Counted from the stretch's first letter, positions 1 to 12,294 are shown. The stretch: 64,000 bases of DNA from Metellina segmentata (GCA_947359465.1 OX375874.1:95799172-95863171), one strand, 5' to 3'. The notes: a model not told the origin generated them from the letters alone. Translations and numbers: made by a program.

Positions 1-321
1 TCAATTTTTTTAAAGAAATGAATTTAATTGAATTAAATTTTGAAATGAAAAGTAACAGTTATCGTTTAATGTATCACTATAAAAAATTCGGTGAATATTT
101 CTTTATGACAATTTCTTTATATTCTGAAATAAATTTAAGTCAAACAAGTGGTGTCTTACAAAATTTCTTTTTTACTGAAGACACATTGTATTAATTTTGA
201 AGTATTTAAAGTATTGAATAAATAAAGTTCAAAAATAGGCATATTAATACCGAAGATTATACTATTCATTTAAAGGGTAGATCTTTTCTATATTTTAAAG
301 AATAATTTAAAATTTTTGCAG

Positions 322-402
322 GATAACCTGGCAATTGATTGGGATGGATCACCACTAAATTATACTTGCTATCATCCTAAGAATCGGTTGCCTGTACTGA
401 AA
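322..402 (+). CDS. DUF3105 gene exon (first in window)
   Basis: 27 whole codons, acceptor tttttgcag and donor gtaaga, phase 0 at both ends. Encodes '[16 protein letters not shown]' and ends in 'RLPVLK'. The preceding acceptor shows that at least one more exon lies upstream. Confidence 0.75.
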
Positions 403-3400
403 GTAAGATGCCTTACATGTTCTGTGTGTGTGTTTACTTTTAAGATTAAGGAATATGCATTATGTAATTTTAAAGATACAAAATAGGATAAGTTAAAATT
501 AAAGTTATTTGTGAATAATTGTTTTTTATTCTCTATGGTATACAATTGATATTGAGTTCAAAGTATGAAAAGATCATGAAAGGAAAATTTAAATTACTGA
601 AAAATTAGACAGTGACTTAATGTATTTAAAATATAATTCACAGCTTTAAATGATCTGATCATAAATTGTATGGAAACTATTAAAGGTATAGTATGGTTCC
701 CACTGTCCTTGAAAAGTTCTTAAAAGTCCTTGAATATTTTTTCTGAACTAGGGGGCCCTTGAAAATCTTTGAAAATTTTTTCCAAACTAGGGTGCCCTTG
801 TGAAAGTTCTTGAAAATTATGGAATTTGCTAAAATGTACTTGAAAGTACTTGATTTTTTTAAAACTAGTACATAATTGTGTAATTTCGTCTTGCATTAGA
901 TCTGTCGGGACTAGTTTCCTCCAGCAGGTGCGCCATTTGAGCGTCATTCTGGATGAAGCCGGTGTTTCACACTTTGATACCACATGATATATATCAGACC
1001 AAAAACAGTTCAAGGCATTGGTGAAGGGCATAAACCACGTTTCATTGTCGCGTCTTCCCATTGCTTTTTTGCATTAACTATTCAGACATGAAAGAATTCC
1101 CCCTAGAAACAAAATTCAACCTCTTTCAAAAATTTTTAAAGTTGTTTTGGGATTGACATAGAAATGCAAAGAAAACATTAAGCTTTTTGAAGGGGGTTAC
1201 CCTACTTTTTCACTTTTACATTATCATTAAAAATTTTTACAACAAAACTTGCAGTTTCAGATTACTGAATTATATGTTTTCACAAAACGAGGAAGGAAGT
1301 TTCTTCAAGCACGTGACTCAGTGCAATGAAATTCTATTTTTAGACTAGAAATGGGAAGAATATTTCATACCATACTAGCTGGCCAGCATGGCATAGCCCA
1401 TGACAGAATTCGGGCTTTGCATAAAATTCGGACGACCTGAAGAGTATCAACCTGGTGTAAAATTTTCCCTATATTTCAAATCTATTGAAATTTTCTGTAT
1501 CTTTTCCGATTGCAAAGATAGGGCTCTTTTATTCTCTAGTCTAAGTCTCTAACACCAGTCGAAACTTTTTATTTGTTTTGACTAGTGTTAATCTTCGGTG
1601 CCGCTAAAGGAATTTATTGTCGTATGATGTTTTATCCCACGACCAAAATATATGTATGTGCAAGTAGCCTGATAGCCATTAAGACGAGAAGCCCCACTTT
1701 ACAAAAAAAAATCACAGGTTCTGCGAGAAAAGAAAATTTAAATTGTAACTAAAATTGATAACCTTTCTTTGACTATCAATACTTTAATATATATATATTT
1801 ACATTTTTAATTTTAATTGGCAACTTTTGGATTTTCCTTGTTTCAGGTTATAAAAAATTTCAGATCCAAGAACATTTTTTTGGGTATTTTGAAAAGTCCT
1901 TGAATTTTTTTAGACAAGGGTGTGAGAACCATGTATAAATTCCACTACTCTTGTATTTATAACCAAATCTACATTTCCTGTGATAGTGTATCAATATGTT
2001 TTGGTAACAAAGTTGATTTGAGGTTTAAACTAGACTTATAGTTTAAACCTCAATTCTGTGTAAAATCTTGACTGAAAATGAAACACTAAAATTTAAATTA
2101 ATTTATGCATTTAACTTTATTGAAAATCCCTAATGTTTTGTGGTATGCTTTACGTTAAAAATTGTATTTAATTGTTGTATGAATTATTAACTTTGATTGC
2201 AAATCAAAAGAAACAATAAAAATTCTATGATGACCATATAACTAAGCACGTAATCCAGGACAATTTCAACTTGCCAATGTAGATATACAGATACACAGCA
2301 GGGTCATTCCACGTGAAATAAGCAAAAATCAGGAAAAACCTGTGGCCCTATTGTAATAGATTTTCATGAAATGTGGTACAGGGGTATAGTTTATGTTCAG
2401 TTAAATAACAATATCCAAAATAGGTTCAAAATAAAATATTTTCGAATGGATTTAAGTAACTTTGAAGAGCAGTTGCGAGATCACTTAATGTTGCATGTTT
2501 GAAGTTCTGTTTCTCAAAAACTACTTAACATATGCAAACACGTTTTACATCTTTATAATCTGTACAAAATGTTCTTTTTTCCACTTGGCAACAACAATTT
2601 TAAACATCATATTTAATCTAAAAATTAGTTACAAAAAATGGAAAATTGTCATTTTTGACAAAATTAAAAACATTTCTATGGGCTAAAGAGATTTTTAGGC
2701 ATTGAAATTCATGCCAGTTACAGTGCTTGGTATGATAATATTACTGATAGAGTTTGGAAGTTGCATTTTAATTCTTTCATCTTCAAATAGCTAACGGAAA
2801 TAACAATTTTCTACTTTAAATAGGCATAAGAAATCAAATGAAGGACAGCTCTGATAAAACCGACATTTCTCAGAAATGCAGTTAATATGTTTATTACTTG
2901 TAAAAAAAATTGGGTATGGTAATCCAAGTCCTAAAGCAACAATAATAAAATCAAAATCGCAACATTTGCTTCCGAGTCTATGTATATTATGAGAATTTCA
3001 ATGATAACAGAGAAATTAAATACAGATAATGAAACCCTTAATCAACAAAGAAATACCAAATCATTTTTAACTTAAAAAGTGAATTATAAAAGCAGAAAAA
3101 ATCAGTGTCAAAACAAGCTTAAAATTTTCAACTTAGTATCATAGATATTCTGACTTGTTACTAATTATCTTTTCAAATTCACTATATGGTAAAACTCCCA
3201 TGTTAAATTTTGCATCTTCTATAATTGAATGGTGGTTCTTTTGTACTGTCGAATTCTTTAAAAATTCTTTACTTCTTTGCTGGTGATTGGGATAAATATG
3301 AAACACGAATTTGTGACGTACAATTGGGAATAGGAATGTAGTAATGATAGTTACATGTTCCCGTAATGGCTGCGATCACTGAAGGAACACTTCTGGATTG

Positions 3401-6400
3401 CCATAGAAAATTCGCTGCTGTTCGAAAGCTTTCGCTTCAGCAAACAATTATTTTTGGAGTTGTCCTTCACAGTAAAATTTTTATTTAATGTAATTATTAG
3501 AAAAATTGCTGTTTTCAATTAACTTTTCTTTTAAAGTGAATTACTAAATTAAAAAGAATTTACTTTTCCATTTTTTTTTTTTTCTTAACTGATGTATAGA
3601 AACACAATCAACTAAATTATATCAAACTATTAGATAGAAGAAGTGCTTTGTTAAGAATAATTTTTGATACTCTTTCCCATTCTTAGAGGTACCAGAGCAA
3701 TTTAAAATTTGTATCAACTAGGCAAAATCTCTTTTTTTTCGCTGATTCCTGAGACTGAGCAGTGGCGGATATAAATCTATATTCTTACATTTCATGAAAG
3801 ACCTTTTACTGAAGAATATAACAAAATAAAAAATTTTAATATGTGTCAATAACTTATTGAAATATAAGGAACAGGCTAAATATTAGTGCTGAAAAATCTA
3901 CATTTGTGTTACATCGAGCTTTAAAATTCAATAAAAAATAAACTATACATTTTGGACATCTAATATTTGGACTTACTATATGTGATCTATTTAAAAGCTA
4001 ATTTTCATTAAAATCAGTGATGTGTCAGCCACAGTTGATTTGCTCATTTTGCATGGAATGACTCAGCACTCAAATAAATTTCTCCCTTTAGTTCCAAATT
4101 ACTTTTCTTGGGGGAAAAAATCAAGCAATATAGGTTTTATTTTGAAACAACATGACTGACATTTTTTTATTTTTAGGGTATGAAACCAATTGAAGACTGC
4201 ACAATTCCCAAAAGATATTTTGTAAGTTTTTATGTATTTATAATCAAATTTATTTTGAATATTAATTAACGCTTTAAAATCATAAAATAAATATAAAGGA
4301 AAATGTAAAGATAAATAATTTTATTAATTTAGGAATTAATATTTTTACAAGGATACAGTTTAAATAAAATCCTGTCTGATTTATGTTCATATTTTGAATA
4401 ATTTAAAACTATAATTTTCTTACTTTAAATATTAAAATTATTGAAATTTAATTTCCCATTTGTATTACTTTAAAAGTTAATCTTTGAATCTCTTTTCTAT
4501 AAGTATATTAAATGTGAATTGTGATGAAAGTAGTTTTAAGCTTTTGAAAATTCCGAAGGAAACACATTTCAGAAAAGATTACTATTATATTTCCCCCATT
4601 TTTAGTTAATCCAATATAGTGTATTATAAATGTTTCTCAAAAGAGTACTGGTTGCACTTATATGAAGATACCTTGGGTTCTTAAACCTTTTAACTATGGC
4701 TATAGATACAGATTGCGTGATTCTTCCTTGGCAGTGTTCAAACAACTTTCAATGTACAACTGCTGTACCGGTCTTTTTCTAAAGTTAATCAGTTTTCAAA
4801 TATCTGATCATGCTGTTTGTAACATAAATGCATAACTGCCAGACTCATTTTGACTGGTTATGTTTTCTCATTGCTTTCATTGGGTGAAGGTGTTACACAG
4901 TTTTGTTTGTATTTTGTAGAAACAAACAACTAATTGTAATTTGAACAAGATATGATGCATACATTTGTAACAACAATTACAAGCCTGAATACTGCCCTTA
5001 TAGAATTCATGAAATTGCATTTTTAATTTACTTTTTCTGCTACTTTTAATTTATTTGTTTTACTTATGGCATTTGTTGCTGCAGATGATGTTACATCTTT
5101 TTTTGCAGTTAGTTGAAATAAAAGGTAATCCTAAGAAGTTTTAAAACAACCAATAGATGGTTTGGGTGTGGTGGGGAGGAAATACTTTTCTACTTGAAGA
5201 TCTTGAGACTCTGAGGGTTAAAGTCTTTAATTTTTTCTGTTATGTTAATTAAAAAAATTATACTAATTTTTTTAATGAAAATAGTAATTTATTATTTTTT
5301 AGTCTAAACATGTATGTATGAATGAGAAGATTGAATACGATGATATTATACCAACCTTGTAAGTATTTATTATGCTATCTAACATTAGAGCAAAAATTAC
5401 TTTTTATATTATTCTGTATTAAAATTAATTTAGTGAATATACGTATTTTAATACATGTAGGAATCTTAAATTAATCAAATAAATTTTAGTCTAAAATTGA
5501 CTATTAATGTGCACTCTTGGAAGTATTTGATAAAAGAATTTGGGCTATGTGTCTGAGAACATAAGTAAAATTTATTGCTAAAGTTTCAGTTGACAAAAAA
5601 ACTTAAAATAAATTATATATTTTTTAGCATACTGATACATTTAAACTTTTAACACTAGAAGTAACAAAAACATTTGTCTTTTTTTTTATTTAAGATATTT
5701 GTAGTCAGTGAAAAATACACAAGCTTTTTTATGGATTTGATGTATTTTAGTTGTAACTAGACTCTGCGTGTCTAGCCAGGCATTGGCCGTGATGTAAGGT
5801 ATTATCTGACAAAAAAAAATTTCTGCAGACTTCAAATCCGTTGAATTTTTTAATCTATAACTATTCATATTTTACGAAAAAGAACTTAATAATCCCAGTC
5901 AAAATGTTTTTTGTTTGCTCTCCTTCGCTCAAATGGCATGGGGCAGGAAATGTAATGAGGTTTTTTTTTAACACGAAGGGCAGAAAATGCAATCTTTTTG
6001 TTTTTGGAAAGCGAAAGTTCACGTGACGTCACAATCTCTTACGAAAATATAAAAGATATATCATTTTTATGGCTTATAGGTCTTGGAAACTTAAAATGCA
6101 TTAAAATTAAAATTGTAAATAAATTTAATATAATATCTGATTTTTTTTCAGTGGAAATCACAGACCCTTATGGCCAGTTTATGGAGAGTATATTTTTGTT
6201 CCACTTCAGCGTTGGGTTCATAATTTAGAGGTAAATATATATTAGTGCACAGTTTTAATTTTATGTATTTTGCTAACATTTTTTATTTCAAATGTTATTT
6301 ATATGAATAAAACCAATATCACATTTTAAGAGTGCAGAACTGCACAAGAAAAGAAAGTAATCCTGTGAATTTCCATTACTCTTGAGTATACTTTTAATTT

Positions 6401-8568
6401 TCCTTTTAGCATGGTGCTATTGTTATGTTATATCATCCTTGTGCAGAACCTCTTGAAGTTGAAAAGTTGCGGCGGCTGGTTAAAGGTTGCTTACGACGTC
6501 ATGTAATCACGCCATACATGGACCTCCCTGCTGATAAAGTAACATTTTGCTATTTGAATTATGTTTAATTCTTAACATATTTACCGAGTCTTGTAGGAAT
6601 TCCTTACAAAGTAACTGGAAGTCATTTATACAATTCGTCATCATTCAAAGGATTTTCCACGATTTGCTGTCATTTAAGTACAAATGAAGTAAAAAACAAA
6701 CGTTTTGCTAACTATAATCACATTAATACAAAAACAATCACAAGACTAGAGTTAATTTGTGTTCAATAGTTGTGCCTATATTTAGCTGTAAGTTAAATAT
6801 TTCTGATTACTTTTATGCACATTTATCATAGATTTTACTTCAGCTGATTGAAATCACACTGAATTTTCAAGCGTTTTACTTTTGTAAACAGGCTTGAAAA
6901 GTTATGTAGTGGGGGTTTGACTGAACAATCTACTGTACAATGTGCATTATTTGTCACCTATTCTGTCCTTTGTATTTATTCTGCTAATTCAGGGTGAAAA
7001 TCTTTAGCCTTGAAAAGTACGTGATTTTCGTTTTCAAAGGCCCCAGAAAATACTTGAATTTATTAAAAATTTTAATCTGCAATTTTCTTGAGTATGAATT
7101 GGTTTGAAACGCACTTGGAAGGCGTGGTTTTATTACTGTTTCGAAGAAAACTCCAAATATGCTTGTTCATCAAGGCATGCGTTTATTTTATTTTCTCTAG
7201 GTCAGTGGGATGCTATCTCAGTTCGAACATAAGTACAATAACTTGGCTACTTTACTTTTTCTTTTGAAGAATTTTTTCTTTCCCATACCATGCTTGAATA
7301 GTGACTAGAAATATGTTTGGAATTGTTAAGTATGTGAATGGTTATGAAGAGGTACATTATAGGAGAGGTTCTTCAGAAAAGTCTACTAAAATAAGGGTTA
7401 AAGAGGGAATTTCGGCATTTTTACGATAGTCCTTGAAAAACTTCAAATAGGCCTTGAAAAGACCTGGGAAAATTCTTGAATTTTTTTTCCCACCAAAGAA
7501 TGTGAACCATGTAATTAGATAATCTTTATTTTTTAAGTTGCAACTTAAAAAATAACTGCAATTGCTAAAAGAAAGAAGTAATGACCTATAATAAAGTATT
7601 GCAAAAGAAACATTTTGTTTAAAAAACTTATGCATTTTATTTATGTGAATTTTTTGTGAGAAAATGATAGCATTTCCTTTTTAATATGTAAATTATTATT
7701 TCTTATAGCCTTTGGCTTTGGTATCTTGGGGTTGCAAGCTGCAAATGAATAATGTGGATGAAGATGTGGTTAAAACATTTATAAAGGTAACTTCTAAATT
7801 AATTCTATGTGATGTATGCATTAGTTTTATTTCATAACTGCAATAATGATGAAAGATAGTTAATGCTGTAATTTTGTGTTAAAACTATTAACTCAATTTT
7901 TTATATTTATTTTGATAAATATAATAGTAGACGTGTAAATATAAAAAGTAATGCAAATTGTTAAAAAATTCTTCCTATCTGACATAAAGGTTGAGTGTCA
8001 CAGGATTGCCACTGGTGACTGTTATTTTTTAACCTTGGTGACTAGGATATCTTTTCTAGAAAAATCATCTCAAAAGCTCCTGTTTTCAAACTTTTGGAGA
8101 CTTTTTTTTAATATCCACCAAACATCAACAAACAATTCTAAGCAGATGAGAAAATATTATAAGGATTTAAGGGAGAAATTTTCCAACGGGCACCACTTTT
8201 GATGTTTTGACTCCAAGCCATGTCTATCGTGAAGAAGAACATTTGTAATATTAATAATTACAAGCACTAAGATCTTCAGTGCTTGTATTAAAGAATATAT
8301 ATTTTTTACCTTTATTTTCAGGGGATTTTTTTTTTTTCAAAAGAAAATATAGCTTGCCAAACTTAAGACAACATCTGTAAATATATATATTTATATTTAA
8401 CAATTATTAAAACTTAGAATTTGTAACTGTATTTTCTAGACTCGTGCATTACATGGGCCAGAAGCTGAACTTGCTAAAGAAGGCCAATACAGATTCAAAT
8501 TAATGAATGTAGCTGCACCACCCAAAGGCTCTAATTATAAAGACCAAAAACTGTGCCCATCTTTATAA
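322..8568 (+). CDS. TP53I13: DUF3105 / TP53I13-like gene, 3' seven coding exons (5' end outside window)
   Basis: Seven exons join in frame: 322-402, 4177-4221, 5303-5358, 6152-6230, 6410-6538, 7709-7786 and 8440-8568. All have GT/AG borders and give 198 residues plus TAA. The product contains a '[11 protein letters not shown]' stretch, then '[19 protein letters not shown]', then '[14 protein letters not shown]'. The (N/S)LEHG block followed by a short hydrophobic strand is the DUF3105 signature, and 'LYHPC' plus 'PLVL.(S/A)WG' resemble vertebrate tumour protein p53-inducible protein 13. The biochemical role of the family is unknown; the vertebrate protein is membrane-associated. Six cysteines and a missing N-terminus fit a secreted or luminal domain, but the signal peptide would be upstream of this window. 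There is no membrane helix after the domain, so this form may lack the C-terminal anchor of the vertebrate protein. The gene converges on RAD54B. The gene symbol is by family resemblance, not a search. Confidence 0.8.
692..1933. repeat. Interspersed repeat with TGGTTC termini and CCTTGAA motifs
   Basis: The left end reads TATGGTTCCCACTGTCCTTG and the right end, reversed, CATGGTTCTCACACCCTTG. Both are followed by repeated 'CCTTGAAAA' and 'CTTGAATTTTT' words. A 113-codon open frame on the - strand (1061-720) is partly made of these words and is not recognised. No matching target duplication was found. A Helitron-like copy (from 1375) sits inside. A related copy is at about 7000-7515. Confidence 0.45.
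1375..1560 (-). mobile_element. Helitron-like fragment, 3' end
   Basis: On the - strand it ends ...GCCATGCTGGCCAGCTAG next to T, the terminus shared by the copies at 22966, 53469 and 61414. Internal 'GCATAAAATTCGG' and 'GTGTAAAATTTTCCC' words are shared with the cluster at 53.7-54.3 kb. The 5' end is not identified. Confidence 0.5.
2301..4064. mobile_element. Non-coding TIR element, possible 4-bp TSD AGCA
   Basis: Left terminus GGGTCATTCCACGTGAAATA; right terminus, reversed, GAGTCATTCCATGCAAAATG. AGCA precedes the left end (2297-2300) and follows the right end (4065-4068). The interior (about 1.76 kb) is AT-rich with no transposase reading frame, so it is non-autonomous. A 4-bp duplication would suit groups such as Sola or Chapaev, but the superfamily is not assigned. 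Confidence 0.55.
4177..4221 (+). CDS. DUF3105 gene exon
   Basis: A 45-base exon, 15 codons ([15 protein letters not shown]), acceptor tttttag and donor gtaagt, phase 0 on both sides. The intron before it (3.8 kb) is largely repeats. Confidence 0.7.
5303..5358 (+). CDS. DUF3105 gene exon
   Basis: 56 bases ([18 protein letters not shown] plus two bases), acceptor tttttag, donor gtaagt. The split codon TT|T is completed by the next exon to give Phe just before '[13 protein letters not shown]'. Confidence 0.75.
5757..6060 (-). mobile_element. Helitron-like fragment in DUF3105 intron
   Basis: On the - strand its 3' end is CCTGGCTAGACACGCAGAGT then CTAG next to T, a diverged form of the GCCAC-GCA-GTGGC hairpin plus CTAG. 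Interior words (GACTTCAAATCCGTTGAA, GTGACGTCAC) match other copies. It stops about 90 bases before the exon at 6152. Confidence 0.5.
6152..6230 (+). CDS. DUF3105 gene exon, core motif part 1
   Basis: 79 bases, acceptor tttttttcag, donor gtaaat. Encodes '[15 protein letters not shown]' and 'QRWVHNLE', the first half of the DUF3105 core. The LEHG motif is split by the intron after Glu. Confidence 0.85.
6410..6538 (+). CDS. DUF3105 gene exon, core motif part 2
   Basis: 43 codons, phase 0. Begins '[11 protein letters not shown]', continuing the LEHG core, and ends in 'PYMDLPADK'. Acceptor ccttttag, donor gtaaca. Confidence 0.85.
7000..7515. repeat. CCTTGAAAA-type interspersed repeat
   Basis: Carries 'GCCTTGAAAAG' words at both ends and, at the right, GTGAACCATG, the reverse of the TGGTTCAC terminus seen in the repeat at 692-1933. 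The left boundary is approximate and there is no coding content. Confidence 0.4.
7709..7786 (+). CDS. DUF3105 gene exon
   Basis: 26 codons, phase 0. Encodes '[14 protein letters not shown]', a strand conserved in the family, followed by an acidic stretch. Acceptor tcttatag, donor gtaact. Confidence 0.85.
8440..8568 (+). CDS. DUF3105 gene terminal exon
   Basis: 43 codons including TAA at 8566-8568. Begins '[17 protein letters not shown]' and ends 'KLCPSL'. Acceptor attttctag. Confidence 0.8.
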   Translation, partial: TRALHGPEAELAKEGQYRFKLMNVAAPPKGSNYKDQKLCPSL

Positions 8569-10110
8569 GTGGTGCTTGAAGTTGATAATGTTGTCAATCT
8601 TAAAGTATGTTACCATTCAGTTGAACATTTTAAAAGAAACTTTGCTTCAGTTTTAATTTTATTTCCAACATCTGCAGTTCGCAATATATATTTATTTATT
8701 GAAAGCTTTTAACTTTTGTGTTTTTATCACAAAATTACTTAACTTAACAAATTTTGAGAACAATTATATATATTTTTATTTGAACAAATCTTGTTGAAAT
8801 TCATGATGAATATGTTCCAATATTTACTCAAAAACATTGTCGTGTAATTTAGCTATTTTATGGTAAAAAAAAATACAAGCATTTATTTTATTACAATATA
8901 TTCTGGTGTTCCCATTAACTTAAACTTTTTGAAACTATTTAAACTCTGCTATTTTAATTGATGTAAATTACTCTTTTACTGAAAAAAAAAAGTATTACCC
9001 ATGTAAAAAACTCAGCAATATATGGTTTTATAAAAGTTTGTTAACCACTGACTGTTTTATAAGAGTAACTAATACAAAAACAAAATCATCAGCCAAATAC
9101 TAGATTTGCTGTGAGAATGAATGCTCAGGAGGGCCATTTCAATTTTTATATATTGTTTTTGCAATGTTTGAACGATCCTTTCCATTTGTCACTTTTCAAA
9201 TGTTTTATGTATTGTTATGGCTCAATATTGAATGACAAACTTCTACTTATTGTCGTAGGTCGGAGTAATGTACTCAAATTTTAATATTGCAATGAGAAAC
9301 AATGAAATTTATGTAAACATGCAAGGTATTTTATTTTGATTAGAATAGTCTCAAAATTGAAATAAATTATATATGCATTTTTCTCTTAAGCTTTAGTCAG
9401 TGATGAACATTTTCACCTAAAATTCCCTACTACTACTGAATTATTTCCTATTTTAATAAAGGAAAAAATATGCTCTTGCAATAACCACTTAGGTTTACAT
9501 ACTTATTTAGGTCAAAATAGGAAATGGGAATAAAATACAAAATAAAAGGATTGTTTATAAAACTTAGTTTTTTAAGTGTCCACAAAGCCAGTACTTGCTC
9601 AGTGGTTGAAATCTTAAATACAATGCTACCTAGTTATGAATTTTTATGTAATAAATGTTTACTCAAGATGTATAAGTAATTCTAACAGTGCAGTACATTC
9701 TATTTATCTTATAACTAGGTAGCCAAGTATCTGATTTGGAACTTGCACAGTTATAAATATGTATACCATACCTGATTTTGTATTCAGTAAAATGTGTAAA
9801 GCCATAATCCTAAAATTGAATTTTTAGTACAAGTGCCATTATAATTTTTGTTAAAGTTTGTTCTGCCAAATGATTTAATATTTAGGTTATTAAAATGTGA
9901 GGTTTTATATGCGTTTGAGATCATTCCATTTACAAGCCTGGTTGATGTATTTATTTAGGTACGATGTCATGTACCAATGTTAATAAAACTACCAATTTGT
10001 ATTTGTACTTATTACATACTTTAAAATTTGTAATTATATTTTGTAATTTTTTATGCATTTACCTTTTATCTTATAGTTAGTAGTTATCGTTTGTTAACAT
10101 TGTTTGAAGC
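8569..10110 (+). other. 3' UTR and downstream flank of the DUF3105 gene
   Basis: No coding signal. It holds several AATAAA hexamers on the + strand (near 9462, 9530, 9648 and 9984), any of which could end the transcript, so the 3' end cannot be fixed from sequence. An inverted repeat (CTACCTAGTTAT at 9626, ATAACTAGGTAG at 9711) could fold a loop of about 100 bases. Confidence 0.4.
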
Positions 10111-10118
10111 ATTTTATT

Positions 10119-12009
10119 CATGGAAGTAGGAAAGATAAGGAAGTGCCATAACAATGTCTCGCTACCGGTTTAACTGAAGCCGATATTTCCATGGTTTTAA
10201 GGCACCAAGATGGCGGCTGCGCATGCGCTGTTAAAAACTTTTTACAAAGGTGCATTTTTTTCATATTAAGATGTGCTCATTCATTTTGCAACTGAGCGAT
10301 GCTAAATAGATGAAAACTTTCAAATTTTGGCTATATTTTGTTTTTTAAATGATGATATAAGTATTATATATAAAAAGAATTTACTACCTTTTCCCCGTTT
10401 GCTTTTAAATTTTGTGATTGAATATGCTATAATATAATTACAATAAAGAAACAGAAAACTATCAATGCTAGTTTTTTGTTTATCATTGGCATGCAAAATG
10501 TTTTAAAACAGCTTTCAAATTGGTAAAATCTCTATGATTAGTAAAATTATAGGTATTTTACAAATACCATTTCTCAGTAATGTTTTAATTTATATTAGCT
10601 GATCCCACACATAGCTTCTGCCCTCTAGTGTCTTCTGCCCCTAGTAGTCTAGTGCTAATTTGTATCTCTCATTATTGATTTCCTGCATACATTGAAATAC
10701 ACACACTTTTGGCCCAATCATCCATTCTAAATATTTAATTTTCTCGTCATATTTTACTTCTTATTATGCACCGCTTTATGATTATGCACTGCTTATCCAT
10801 GCATCTCTACGTTCTCTGTCTTTGGGAAACCTGAAATGAAATTTTTTTTTAGTTCGATACAATGAATTGATAGATGCATTGAAACCTATGTATATTGATC
10901 CTGTCTAATGATAAATCTGTCTAACCATATTTTTTCCAAATCCCAACTGTATTACAGGTTTTACTGTTTATCTTAGAATATTAAAACATAAATTTATATA
11001 CATAAACTAATTCAATCTAAAAAACCACTAAATCAAGCTTTACAATTACTTACTTTGATAATAAAAATAAACATGCTTGATAAATTGAAGACTGATTATT
11101 CAATATATTATGTCAGTCCACACAAATCCACCCATGGAAATCATCTTTTTTAGTATAAATTCTTTCTAAAATTGTAATACCGAAAAACCTAGGACTGCAA
11201 GCATAAATTGTATGAGCTCATAATCTTAACTATTGGCTCAAGAGATGCTTGTTTTGAAAAACTTCATACAGTTACAATGTTTTAAGTATTTGCTTGTCTT
11301 CTAAAAAATTCATTAACAAGTTGCTCACAGTCCAAGGTTTCAATAGCATTCAAGCAGTTAGTTGTTCAACGCAAAAGAACTTAACTAACAAAAAAAATGC
11401 GTTTTAGAAAACCAAAAGTAATGTTTATAATTCGAATTTTATAACTGTTAGCTAAAGTTTCATTCTAAATCATGTAACATGAGGTAATATTTCCACCCAT
11501 GTACTAAAAATACCGCTACTGTGTATTTGACTGTAATACTTTTTCATTAAATAAAAGTTAAACTTTCCTAAAAAGCAGTTTCTAACTCTTGTTACAACTT
11601 GTAGGTTAAAAAATAAAAATCGTACAATTATGTTAGTTAATAAATAAAATAAATAATATTTTTGGATAAATCAGTCAAGTTTTCAAAATAATTCTTTAAA
11701 TGTTTATAAATGCGTCTAATTTTGAATAAAATGCTGCTTGGACACTTAGAAGTTACAGGTCAAAAAGCTATCAGCCTAAAGATACATAAAATAAAACTTA
11801 ACTATGAAACGATATTCCACGGATCTTCTTTGTCTTTCGGTTTGTACTTCTGTAGGTAACACAAGACGTCATATTCAAATCAAAACTAAGAAAATGGTGC
11901 TAATTATTTGTTTAAAATCACAATGTTCTTAAAGCACCAAGATGGTGGCGTGGTTATGGTTTCAACAGTTCAAAGTAAAGGCACTTCCATTATCTTTCCT
12001 ACTTCCATG
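10119..12009. mobile_element. P-like non-autonomous DNA transposon, 8-bp TSD
   Basis: Terminal inverted repeats begin CATGGAAGTAGGAAAGATAA at the left and, reversed, CATGGAAGTAGGAAAGATAA at the right. They are flanked by a perfect 8-bp duplication ATTTTATT (10111-10118 and 12010-12017). The CATG start plus an 8-bp duplication recalls P elements, whereas hAT ends usually begin CAGNG. There is no transposase frame. Subterminal direct copies of GCACCAAGATGG lie at 10203 and 11936. Confidence 0.75.
10206..10228 (+). promoter_or_regulatory. YY1-like and NRF1-like sites inside the P-like element
   Basis: CAAGATGGCGGC (10206-10217) fits the YY1 consensus and is followed at once by TGCGCATGCGC (10218-10228), a perfect NRF1-type palindrome. 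A diverged copy of the first motif (CAAGATGGTGGC) lies near 11938. Function is inferred from motif identity only. Confidence 0.4.
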
Positions 12010-12176
12010 ATTTTATTATGATTTGTGTTGTAAACAATATAGTGAGCTCTGTTACAGTATAACTGAACAAAAAGAATTTTTACATTTTTGCTTCAAAGGG
12101 TCTTGGATTATACAATAGAGTAATCTAGCGATTAATTAAAACTGGTGTCATTTATAATTTTTTTGCCAAATGCATT

Positions 12177-12294
12177 TTTATTAATGAAACATGCCAGTTT
12201 CAAACCTTGTACCTATACCATGTACTTTCAACTTATTTTGATATCTGATTTTCATTGTTTTCAATAAATCAGTTTGAAACGCAGAATATTTATT
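12177..12294 (-). promoter_or_regulatory. RAD54B poly(A) signal candidates
   Basis: Two AATAAA hexamers on the - strand, at 12294-12289 and 12182-12177, lie 65 and 177 bases after the RAD54B stop. Either would end the transcript before the P-like element at 12009. Confidence 0.4.

Noticed and set aside
2495..2686. 63-codon + strand frame
   Set aside because: AT-rich, Phe/Ile/Lys-rich chance frame inside a non-coding TIR element.
5841..6228. Two + strand frames of 61 and 76 codons
   Set aside because: They lie across the Helitron-like fragment and the DUF3105 exon at 6152 in another frame.
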